Shown in pieces: positions 52,666 to 59,988 of a stretch of DNA of 64,000 bases; position 1 is the stretch's first letter; each line of letters begins with the position of its first letter. The stretch is from positions 1,178,001 to 1,242,000 of the forward strand of contig NZ_JACCFG010000001.1 in assembly GCF_013416555.1 (NCBI RefSeq). Direction: 5' to 3'. The translations under genes were made by a program, and so were the position numbers. The notes under the pieces are model-generated. The model had not been told where the DNA came from. It saw nothing but the letters and a program-made list of their open reading frames with translations, and ran no database searches. Source of the stretch: Sphingomonas sp. R-74633. Its GTDB lineage: Bacteria > Pseudomonadota > Alphaproteobacteria > Sphingomonadales > Sphingomonadaceae.

Positions 52666-54165
52666 GTGACGAAGGTGTTTTCGGGACGGATGGCCCGCCG
52701 GGCCGCGTGGAGCGCGGTGCTAGCCGGGATCGCGGCGCCGGTCGTCGCGCAGCAGGTGGCGCCCGCGCCGCAGAGCACGCCGGCCCCGCAACAGGTCGTG
52801 CCGGTGCCGCCGTTCGTGCCCAACCCGCCGGTCGTGCTGCCGGTACTGACCCCGGCCCAGGCCGCCGAGCTCGCGCCGATCCTCACCGAGGCCGGTTTCG
52901 CCCAGGGCCTGCGCCGCGTCGGCGATCCCACGCCGAGCTTCAAGGATAACGACACGCTGGTCCGCGCCGCGCTCGACTATGCCAAGGCCGTGCATTCGGG
53001 CCGTCTCGCCGAGTCCGACTTCGACCCGAACTGGGGCCTGCGCCCCACCGGCTATGATCCCCTGCCCGCCTTTGCCGAGGCAGTGAAGCAGAACCGCGTC
53101 GGCGCCTGGCTGCGCCAGCTGCCGCCGCCCTGGGCCGGGTACGATACGCTCCAGGCCGGCCTGGCGACCTATCGCAAGATCGTGGCGAACGGCGGCTGGG
53201 ATAAGCTGGCGGCCGGCCCTGACCTCGCCGTCGGCGCAAGCGGCGCGCGGGTCGCGGCGCTGCGCAAGCGGCTCGCGGTGGAAGACAGCCAGGTGGCTGC
53301 CACCGGCGACAAGTTCGATGCCGATCTGAAGGACGCCGTGGTCCGCGCCCAGCGCCGCTACGGGCTCAACCCCACGGGTGTGGTCTCGTCGGGCACGCTT
53401 GCCGCGTTGAACGTGCCGGCGCAGGACCGGGTCGGCCAGATCATGGCCAACATGGAGCGCTGGCGCTGGCTCCCGAGCGAGATGCCGGCCAAGCGGATTC
53501 AGGTGAACATCGCCGCCGCCGTGCTCACCGTGTTCGAGGGTGATTCCCCGATCGCGTCGATGAAGGCCGTCACCGGCCGTCCCGGCAACGAGACGCCGAT
53601 GCTCCAGTCCAAGATCCACTCGATCGTGCTCAACCCGCCGTGGAACGTGCCGACCGGCATTGCGCAGAAGGAGCTGTGGCCGAAGGGCGAGGCGGCGCTG
53701 AAGGCGCAGGGCTACAAGATCATCGGCACCGGCGCGAACCGCCGCCTGCAGCAGCAGCCCGGGCCGAAGAGCGCGCTTGGTCGCTACAAGTTCGACTTCC
53801 CGAACAACTATGCCGTGTACCTGCACGACACGCCGTCGCAGTCGACCTTTTCGAGCTTCAGCCGCCTGGCCTCGCATGGCTGCGTCCGCCTGGAGAAGCC
53901 CGGCCCGCTTGCGCAGCTGCTGCTGCGCAATGATCCTAACTGGCAGCCCGAGCAGATCAACGCCGCGCTCGCCAAGGGCGATACACTGCGCGTGAGCCTG
54001 CAGGAGCAGGACCAGGTCTCGGTCTATCTGCTCTACTGGACCGCCTTCGCCAACGCGAACGGCACGATGAACTTCCGCGGCGATCCCTATGGCTGGGACA
54101 AGGACCTTGCGGCAAAGATCGAGAAACGCTCCGCGATTACCGCGGCGGCCGTTTCCGCACGTTGA
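52666..54165 (+). CDS. L,D-transpeptidase of the YcbB (LdtD) type
   Basis: A 499-residue periplasmic enzyme that makes 3-3 crosslinks in peptidoglycan. After an N-terminal signal region (MARRAAWSAVLAGIAAPVVA) and Pro-rich spacer come a scaffold domain, a peptidoglycan-binding module (VALRKRLAVEDSQVA to TLAALNV), then VNIAAAVLTVFEGDSPIASM and the catalytic SRLASHGCVRLEKPG. The ratio of domains matches E. coli LdtD. GTG 52666 is chosen for its RBS AAGGAG eight bases upstream. A lipoprotein gene follows 17 bases on. Confidence 0.9.
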   Translation: MTKVFSGRMARRAAWSAVLAGIAAPVVAQQVAPAPQSTPAPQQVVPVPPFVPNPPVVLPVLTPAQAAELAPILTEAGFAQGLRRVGDPTPSFKDNDTLVRAALDYAKAVHSGRLAESDFDPNWGLRPTGYDPLPAFAEAVKQNRVGAWLRQLPPPWAGYDTLQAGLATYRKIVANGGWDKLAAGPDLAVGASGARVAALRKRLAVEDSQVAATGDKFDADLKDAVVRAQRRYGLNPTGVVSSGTLAALNVPAQDRVGQIMANMERWRWLPSEMPAKRIQVNIAAAVLTVFEGDSPIASMKAVTGRPGNETPMLQSKIHSIVLNPPWNVPTGIAQKELWPKGEAALKAQGYKIIGTGANRRLQQQPGPKSALGRYKFDFPNNYAVYLHDTPSQSTFSSFSRLASHGCVRLEKPGPLAQLLLRNDPNWQPEQINAALAKGDTLRVSLQEQDQVSVYLLYWTAFANANGTMNFRGDPYGWDKDLAAKIEKRSAITAAAVSAR

Positions 54166-54182
54166 GAAAAAGGGGAAATAGA

Positions 54183-54482
54183 ATGAAGATCCGCACCATC
54201 GCGCTGGTCGGCGCCGCCGGCCTGGCGCTCGCCGCCTGCTCGGGCAACAAGTCTGAGGACACGACCGCGAACGAGACGATCGTCGCCAATATCGGCGCCC
54301 CGGACAATTTCGCCAATGTCACGATCGATGAGCCGGTCGCCCCGGTGACGACCAACACCACCGCCGCAACCCCGCCGCCGGTCGCCGAACTCGCACCCGA
54401 CGAGCAGACCCAGGACGACGCCGACGCGACGGGCATGACCGCCAAGGTCAACCGCAACACCAGCGAGCAGCCGGCGCAGTAA
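54183..54482 (+). CDS. Small Thr/Asp-rich lipoprotein
   Basis: A 99-residue lipoprotein: MKIRTIALVGAAGLALAAC has a lipobox with Cys19, and the rest (SGNKSEDTTANETIVANIGA and on) is acidic, Thr/Ala/Pro-rich and probably disordered. AAAAAGGGGAAATAG gives a good RBS. It follows the L,D-transpeptidase by 17 bases and is likely co-transcribed, perhaps as an envelope linker. No named family. Confidence 0.75.
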   Translation: MKIRTIALVGAAGLALAACSGNKSEDTTANETIVANIGAPDNFANVTIDEPVAPVTTNTTAATPPPVAELAPDEQTQDDADATGMTAKVNRNTSEQPAQ

Positions 54483-54492
54483 GCTACGAGCG

Positions 54493-54514
54493 GGCGGGTC
54501 TACGGGCCCGCCCC
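54493..54514. terminator. Hairpin between convergent genes
   Basis: GGGCGGG (54493-54499) pairs with CCCGCCC (54508-54514), then CTCCCTTCTC on the plus strand. Position between the lipoprotein and the MFS gene suggests a weak bidirectional terminator. Confidence 0.45.
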
Positions 54515-54521
54515 TCCCTTC

Positions 54522-55724
54522 TCAATCCTGGGTCCGGATGCAGAGCGCCACCGCGCCGCCGGCCAGCGTGCCGCCCGCCAGGATCAGCAGCCAGACCATG
54601 TACCCCGTCTTCTCCGGCGCCAGCGCGAGCGCCAGCAGCGGCGCGACCATCGCCGGCAGTGTGTTGGTGAGGTTGAGGATGCCTAGGTCGCGGCCGCGAT
54701 GCGCGGGATTGGGCAGCAGCTGCATCGCCATCGCCGAATGAATGGCGAGGAACACGCTGAGCCCCGACATCGCCATCGCGTGCCCGATCGCTGCCACGCC
54801 CCAGCTCTTCGCAAACGCCATCGTCGAAAGCCCTGCCGCCATCCCTACCGCGCCGGCGGCAAGGAACGGTTTGCGGCGCAGGATGCGGTCGGAAAGCTTG
54901 CCGGCCAGCAGGGTGAGCATCACCGCGACGATCGTCGATCCGGTCATCGTCGCGACGATCGGGCTGGCCTCGACGCTGGTCTTGCTGATGTCCTCGCGGT
55001 CGAGCACCGCCAGGAAATAGAAGAAGCCATAAGTGGCGAGGCCATTGCCCGCGACCTGGAACAAGATGCGCGAGGTCCAGGCGAGGACGAAGTCGAAGCG
55101 GCGAAGCTCGCGCTGTGGCGCGGGCGGCGGTGGCGGCAGCGCGGCGCCTTCGCGGGCGAGCAGCAGGAAGGGCGCGGTCATCGCGACGAAGAGCAGGCAG
55201 AGCAGAATGTAGCGCACGGTGTCGCCGCCGAGCCCCGGCAGCGTGATCAGCACCGCAGACATCGCCCCGATCGGGTGCGCGATGCCGGTCAGCGCGGCGA
55301 CCATGCCCTTTTGCGCATCGGGGATCTCGTCGGCCATCACCGCGGCGATCGGCGCGAACATCATGTTGATGCCGATCTGGATGCAGGTGACGGCGATGAG
55401 CAGGCTCACCGGATCGGCGGCAACGCGCAGCAGGCCATAAGACCCGCAGAGCACGCCCAGCCCGACGGTGATCCACGGACGCCGCGTGCCGCGAAGCCGC
55501 CGCGTGCGATCGCTCAGCGCACCGAAGATGACATTGGCGACGCTCGCCACTGCCGCGCCGCCGAGCGCGCCGGCGCTGAGCAGCTGCACGGCATGCCCCC
55601 CACCCGCCATCGCGGCCTTCAACGGTAGCAGCACCATGACGAACGGCATGAAGCTGACGAACATGCCCGAATAGGCCAGCGCGTAGAGAAGGATGAAGCC
55701 GCGGCCGGGAGAAGCGAAACGCAT
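54522..55724 (-). CDS. MFS permease of sugar type, halogenase cluster
   Basis: A 400-residue 12-helix transporter. SDRTRRLRGTRRPWITVG between helices 2 and 3 resembles the G-x-RRPWI signature of the GPH/SLC45-like sugar symporters used by sphingomonads and caulobacters for maltose and sucrose (family knowledge). Start ATG 55724 (MRFASPGRGFILLY) is 34 bases after the LacI stop. It is last in halogenase-halogenase-lacI-MFS, so it probably imports what the receptor brings into the periplasm or a derivative. Confidence 0.88.
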   Translation of the reverse strand: MRFASPGRGFILLYALAYSGMFVSFMPFVMVLLPLKAAMAGGGHAVQLLSAGALGGAAVASVANVIFGALSDRTRRLRGTRRPWITVGLGVLCGSYGLLRVAADPVSLLIAVTCIQIGINMMFAPIAAVMADEIPDAQKGMVAALTGIAHPIGAMSAVLITLPGLGGDTVRYILLCLLFVAMTAPFLLLAREGAALPPPPPAPQRELRRFDFVLAWTSRILFQVAGNGLATYGFFYFLAVLDREDISKTSVEASPIVATMTGSTIVAVMLTLLAGKLSDRILRRKPFLAAGAVGMAAGLSTMAFAKSWGVAAIGHAMAMSGLSVFLAIHSAMAMQLLPNPAHRGRDLGILNLTNTLPAMVAPLLALALAPEKTGYMVWLLILAGGTLAGGAVALCIRTQD

Positions 55725-55758
55725 GGACGGCGGACCATCGTTCCCGGCGGGGACCAAG

Positions 55759-56814
55759 TCAACGCCGCGGCGGCGCAGTCGAGTCACGAACGACGAAGTC
55801 GAAGGGCAGCAGATAGCGACCGTTCCCGGCTTCGTCGCGCGCCTTGGTCTGGATCAGCAGCTCGGCGGCCTTGGCGGTCATCGCGGCGATCGGCTGGCGG
55901 ATCGCGGTGAGCGCCGGCACGCTCATCCGCACCGTCGGCGTATCGTCGAAGCTGACCACCGAGATGTCGCCGGGCACAGCGAGGCCAAGCTGGCCGGCAG
56001 CGTGGAGCACGCCCAGCGCCATCTCGTCGCTGCTCGCCAGGATCGCGGTGGGCGGCACGGGCAACCCCGCCAGCGTCTGGAGCGCGGTCACGCCCGCCTC
56101 ATAGGTGAAGTCGCCGGGCTGGAGATATTCGGGCGACACCTTGTGCCCGCGCGCCTCGATCGCGCTGGTGAAGCCGTGGAGGCGATCCGGGCTCATCGCA
56201 TAGTCGGGGTGGCCCTGGACATAGGCTATACGGGTGTGGCCGAGGTCGAGCAGATGCTCGGTCGCCCGCCGCGCTGCCGCCTCGTCGTCCATATAGACCG
56301 CAAAGCCCTCGCCCTCGCGGTGCGAGCCGAGCCGCGCGAAGATCAGCCCGGCCTGGTGGAGCAGGTTGGTGATCCGGTCGTCCTCGCTGTGCGGCGGGGT
56401 CAGGATCACGCCGTCCGGATGCAGCGCCGAGAGCGCGGCGCGGACCTGCGCCTCGAGCTGGTCCGAATGCGAATCGACCAGCTCGAACAGCATCCGATAG
56501 CCATGCTCGGCGCATTTGAGCATGCCGCCGAACAGCATCTGATCGACCCAGTCATTGCCGCGCCGCGACTGCCAGCCCTCGACCGTCGGGCGCTCGTCGT
56601 TGAAGGCGAGGACGAGATAGGAACGCGACCCGCCCAGCCGACGCGCGGCAAGGCTGGGAACATAACCAAGCTTGTCGATCGCGTCCTGGACGCGGGCCTG
56701 CACGCCGGGGGTGACGTTCGGCCCCTTGTTGATGACGCGGCTCACCGTCTGCAGCGAGACTCCCGCCTCCGCCGCCACATCCTTGATCGTGATCGCGCGC
56801 TTACGCAGCTGCAT
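55759..56814 (-). CDS. LacI family transcriptional regulator
   Basis: A 351-residue repressor of sugar genes. The N-terminal helix-turn-helix AITIKDVAAEAGVSLQTVSR with hinge helix region LGYVPSLAARRLGG is complete, followed by a periplasmic-binding-protein-like domain ending in SVPALTAIRQPIAAMTAKAA. The start MQLRKRAITIKD (56814) overlaps the 3' end of the upstream halogenase gene by 14 bases. It likely controls its own operon at 59896, and perhaps the sites at 40525 and 52532. Inducer unknown; by context a sugar. Confidence 0.93.
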   Translation of the reverse strand: MQLRKRAITIKDVAAEAGVSLQTVSRVINKGPNVTPGVQARVQDAIDKLGYVPSLAARRLGGSRSYLVLAFNDERPTVEGWQSRRGNDWVDQMLFGGMLKCAEHGYRMLFELVDSHSDQLEAQVRAALSALHPDGVILTPPHSEDDRITNLLHQAGLIFARLGSHREGEGFAVYMDDEAAARRATEHLLDLGHTRIAYVQGHPDYAMSPDRLHGFTSAIEARGHKVSPEYLQPGDFTYEAGVTALQTLAGLPVPPTAILASSDEMALGVLHAAGQLGLAVPGDISVVSFDDTPTVRMSVPALTAIRQPIAAMTAKAAELLIQTKARDEAGNGRYLLPFDFVVRDSTAPPRR

Positions 56815-58342
56815 TGGCGGGCCGCGCGAGATCGACCTTGTCGGCGCGGCAATGCGCATCGATGAACTGCTGGTGGGTCGGCAGCTGCTGGACCATCGCC
56901 GCAAGCTGATCGCGCGCCTTGTCCATTCCGGCCCAGAGCGCGACCTCGTCGATCCGGTCGACCAGCGGGTGATAGCCGCGCGGACGCACGCCCATGCCGT
57001 CGAACACCGAGAACCAGCTGACCGAGCGGAACAGCTCGTCGAGCCCTTCGCGCAGCGATCCGTTGCTGCGGAACAGCTCGACCCGCTCCTTCAGGCTGTC
57101 CGGCCATTCCATGTCGCGCACCTTGCGCCAGAACGGCGTGTCGTCGCGTGCGCTCAGGCAATAATGGAGCACGATGAAGTCGCGGATCTCGGTATAGTCC
57201 GCCACCATGCGGCGGTTATACTCGTCCGCCAGCGCCGGATCGCAGTGGCGATCGGGCAGGAAGCGGAAAAAGAAGTCCATGCCGCGATAGACCAGGTGGA
57301 TCGCGGTCGATTCGAGCGGCTCGATAAAGCCCGAGGCAAGGCCGAGCGACAGCACATTCTTGTGCCAGATCTGCTCGCGCACGCCGGTCTTGAACGGCAC
57401 CACCATCGGGCCGGCGACCACTTCCCCTTCGACCTTGTCGAGCAGGATGCGCGTCGCTTCCTCGTCGCTCATGAACTCGGAGGAGAAGACATGGCCGTTG
57501 CCGGTGCGGTGCTGGAGCGGGATGCGCCAGCGCCAGCCGGCATCCTGCGCCTCGGCAAGCGTATAGGGCGATGGCGGGCCGACATTCTCGGTCTGCGCGG
57601 CGATGGCACGGTCGCAGAAGAGGTAGTTGGACCAGTCGGTATATTTAGTGCCGAGCGTCTTCTCGATCAGCAGCGCGCGGAAGCCCGAGCAATCGATGAA
57701 GAAATCGGCTTCGACGGTGCGCCCGTCCTTGAGTGTCAGCGCCGAGACGAAACCGCGATCGTCGAGCGACACATCGGTGACCATGCCCTCGGTGCGCTTC
57801 ACCCCCCGCGCTTCGGCATGGCCGCGGAGGAACTGGGCGACGCGCTTGGCATCGACATGGAGCGCATAGGATGCGCCGGCGATCGGGGTCTTCTGCGCCT
57901 TGAACGGCAGCATGAAGCGCCCCTCGCGCGCCATCACGCTGGCGGGTGCGAAATCCTGGAGCGGGAAGTCGTGGCCGGAGAGCGTCGCCTTGCGCCAGCA
58001 CTGGTAGAATTCGCTGAGCTCGACCCGCTGGCCGATATCGCCGAACGGATGGAAATAGCGCTCGCCCTTCTTGTGCCAGTCCTTGAACTCGATGCCGAGC
58101 TTGAAGCTCGCCTTGACCTGGCGGACAAAATCCTGCTCGTTGATGTCGAGCTTGGCGATCAGTTCGAGGAACGGCGGGATCGTGCTCTCGCCTACGCCAA
58201 TCGTGCCGATATCGTCGCTCTCGACGAGCTCGATCTCGAAGAGCTTGCCCTTCATGTGATGCGCCATCACCGCGGCGGCGATCCAGCCGGCGGTACCGCC
58301 GCCGACAATGCAGACCTTACGCAGCGCGTCGGGGTTGTTCAT
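56801..58342 (-). CDS. Tryptophan-halogenase-family flavoprotein, copy 2
   Basis: A 513-residue flavin-dependent halogenase-family protein. FAD motif VCIVGGGTAGWIAAAVMAHH, conserved Lys in ASFKLGIEFKDW (about 81, matching the PrnA/RebH catalytic Lys), WRWRIP (the WxWxIP hallmark) and SGFIEPLESTAIHL with the active-site Glu are all present, so activity is plausible. ATG 58342 (MNNPDALRKVCIVGG) overlaps the stop of copy 1. No secondary-metabolite genes are near; the neighbours are a LacI regulator and sugar permease. Substrate unknown; free FADH2 would need a reductase elsewhere. Confidence 0.9.
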   Translation of the reverse strand: MNNPDALRKVCIVGGGTAGWIAAAVMAHHMKGKLFEIELVESDDIGTIGVGESTIPPFLELIAKLDINEQDFVRQVKASFKLGIEFKDWHKKGERYFHPFGDIGQRVELSEFYQCWRKATLSGHDFPLQDFAPASVMAREGRFMLPFKAQKTPIAGASYALHVDAKRVAQFLRGHAEARGVKRTEGMVTDVSLDDRGFVSALTLKDGRTVEADFFIDCSGFRALLIEKTLGTKYTDWSNYLFCDRAIAAQTENVGPPSPYTLAEAQDAGWRWRIPLQHRTGNGHVFSSEFMSDEEATRILLDKVEGEVVAGPMVVPFKTGVREQIWHKNVLSLGLASGFIEPLESTAIHLVYRGMDFFFRFLPDRHCDPALADEYNRRMVADYTEIRDFIVLHYCLSARDDTPFWRKVRDMEWPDSLKERVELFRSNGSLREGLDELFRSVSWFSVFDGMGVRPRGYHPLVDRIDEVALWAGMDKARDQLAAMVQQLPTHQQFIDAHCRADKVDLARPANAAA

Positions 58343-59877
58343 GCGGATGTCCTTACGGGCTCGGCAGCGGCGCCATCGACCGTCGCGAGAAATTCGGAAT
58401 GGGTGGGCGTGTCCTGGACCGCGCGGGCGACCGCTGCACGCATCTGCTCCAGCCCCTGGGCAAGCTCGGCGGGGTCGACCGCGGCAAGCGCAGGATCGAT
58501 CCGATCGGGCAAATGCTCGAACCCGCCATAGATGGCGAGCCAGGATGCAGGCGAGAACATCTCCCAGCGATAGCGCAGGAATGCGCCGCGCGCGCGCCAA
58601 AGGTCGAGCTTGGCGTTCAGGCTGTCGGGCAAGCGCATGTCACGACACGCCTGCCAGAATGGCCCTTCGCGCGTGCTGAGATGATAATGAAGGATGATGA
58701 AGTCGCGGACGCGCTCCATCTCCTCGGCCGACTGCGTGTTATATTCGGCGACCACTGCGGGATCGAAGCTCTTGTCGGGAAAGAGCTGCTTCAACCGCTC
58801 GATGCCCGTCTCGATCAGCGCGATGCTGGTCGATTCCAGCGGCTCGAGAAAGCCCGAGGCCAGGCCGAGCGACACGCAATTCTTCGCCCAGGCGACCGCG
58901 CGACGGCCCGGCGTGAAGCGCAGCTTCCGCGGCTCCATTGTCGTCTTGCCCGCGACGTTGGCGAGCAGTTCGGCGCGCGCGTCGTCGTCGCTCTGAAAGT
59001 TGCTCGAGAAGACGATGCCATTGCCTTCGCGGGTGCGCAGCGGGATGCGCCATTGCCAGCCGGCGCTGCGCGCGGTGACCGTGGTGCAGCTTGGCGGCTC
59101 CCCTACCCGCTCGCTCTGCACCGCAAAGGCGCCATCGCAGAGCAGCCAGTGCGACCAGTCCTGATAGCCGACGCCCAGCGCCTCGCCGATCAACAGGCCG
59201 CGAAAGCCCGAGCAGTCGATGAACAGGTCGCCCTCGATGCGTTCGCCGCTGTCGAGCGTCACGCCCTCGATAAAGCCGCTCTCGCCGTTCAGCGCGACAT
59301 CGGTGATCCGCGCATCGATCCGCTGCACGCCGATCCGCTCGGCAAAGCCGCGCATGTGCGCGGCGAACAGCGACGCGTCGAAATGGAGTGCCCAGTCGAA
59401 CACCGAGAGCTGGCTCGGCGGATTGGGCATCGGCACGCTGGCATGGCCTTCGCGCGCCAGCATCGCGCCGAGCGAATATTCCTCGAGCGGCGCGGCCTGT
59501 CCGGCGGCACGGGCCTTCAGCCAATAATGGTGGAAATCGACGCCGCGCAGGTCCTGCCCGAAACGGCCAAAGGGATGGACGAAGCTCGCCCCCGGCTTCC
59601 AGTCGACGAAGCGGATGCCGAGCTTGGCGGTCGCCTCGCAGGCGCGCATCACTTCGGCATCGGTCATGCCGAGGCTGGCATAGAAACGGCGAATGGTCGG
59701 GATCGTCGCCTCGCCGACGCCGATCGTCCCGATTTCGGAGCTTTCGATCAGGGTGATCCGGGTGCCCGTTCCCGCCAGATAGGCGCCGAGCGCCGCCGCC
59801 GCCATCCAGCCCGCGGTGCCCCCGCCGACGATGACGACACGCTCGATCGCGCCGCTGGCCATACCCCCGTCTTTCAT
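58339..59877 (-). CDS. Tryptophan-halogenase-family flavoprotein, copy 1
   Basis: A 512-residue homologue of the next gene. VVIVGGGTAGWMAAAALGAY binds FAD; TAKLGIRFVDWKPGASFVHP contains the conserved Lys (about 85); WQWRIP lies at about 274-279; SGFLEPLESTSIAL holds Glu/Ser of the active site. It is first in the operon with a LacI-type site 19 bases upstream of its ATG. Characterised relatives in sugar-receptor loci of Xanthomonas and Brevundimonas prefer bromination of indoles in vitro (literature recollection); in vivo substrates are not known. Confidence 0.9.
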   Translation of the reverse strand: MKDGGMASGAIERVVIVGGGTAGWMAAAALGAYLAGTGTRITLIESSEIGTIGVGEATIPTIRRFYASLGMTDAEVMRACEATAKLGIRFVDWKPGASFVHPFGRFGQDLRGVDFHHYWLKARAAGQAAPLEEYSLGAMLAREGHASVPMPNPPSQLSVFDWALHFDASLFAAHMRGFAERIGVQRIDARITDVALNGESGFIEGVTLDSGERIEGDLFIDCSGFRGLLIGEALGVGYQDWSHWLLCDGAFAVQSERVGEPPSCTTVTARSAGWQWRIPLRTREGNGIVFSSNFQSDDDARAELLANVAGKTTMEPRKLRFTPGRRAVAWAKNCVSLGLASGFLEPLESTSIALIETGIERLKQLFPDKSFDPAVVAEYNTQSAEEMERVRDFIILHYHLSTREGPFWQACRDMRLPDSLNAKLDLWRARGAFLRYRWEMFSPASWLAIYGGFEHLPDRIDPALAAVDPAELAQGLEQMRAAVARAVQDTPTHSEFLATVDGAAAEPVRTSA

Positions 59878-59895
59878 TACGTCATCTGATCGTCT

Positions 59896-59909
59896 TGGTA
59901 GCGGTATCG
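59896..59909 (-). promoter_or_regulatory. LacI-type operator before the halogenase operon
   Basis: TGGTAGCGGTATCG differs from the GH3 site TGGTAGCGTTACCA at three positions (59904, 59907 and 59909). It sits 19 bases upstream of the halogenase ATG. The LacI gene in the same operon is the likely binder. Confidence 0.5.
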
Positions 59910-59935
59910 CAAGCGAAACCGCCGGTTCCAGTTCT

Positions 59936-59974
59936 TGAAAAATGGGCCGGCAGCCTCTGGGAGACTGCCGGCCC
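59936..59974 (-). terminator. Rho-independent terminator of the TonB-dependent receptor
   Basis: On the minus strand GGGCCGGCAG pairs with CTGCCGGCCC (10-bp perfect stem, 59944-59953 and 59965-59974), followed by ATTTTTC. It lies 14 bases after the receptor stop and separates it from the halogenase operon. Confidence 0.88.
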
Positions 59975-59988
59975 AGGAGGGTTGGCTC

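Noticed and set aside
56672..58531. 619-codon plus-strand frame opposite LacI and halogenase
   Set aside because: Antisense shadow of two well-supported genes; no start signal and no domain.
54522..59877. Halogenase genes as part of an antibiotic cluster
   Set aside because: No polyketide, peptide-synthetase or tryptophan-oxidising genes nearby; the context is sugar uptake.
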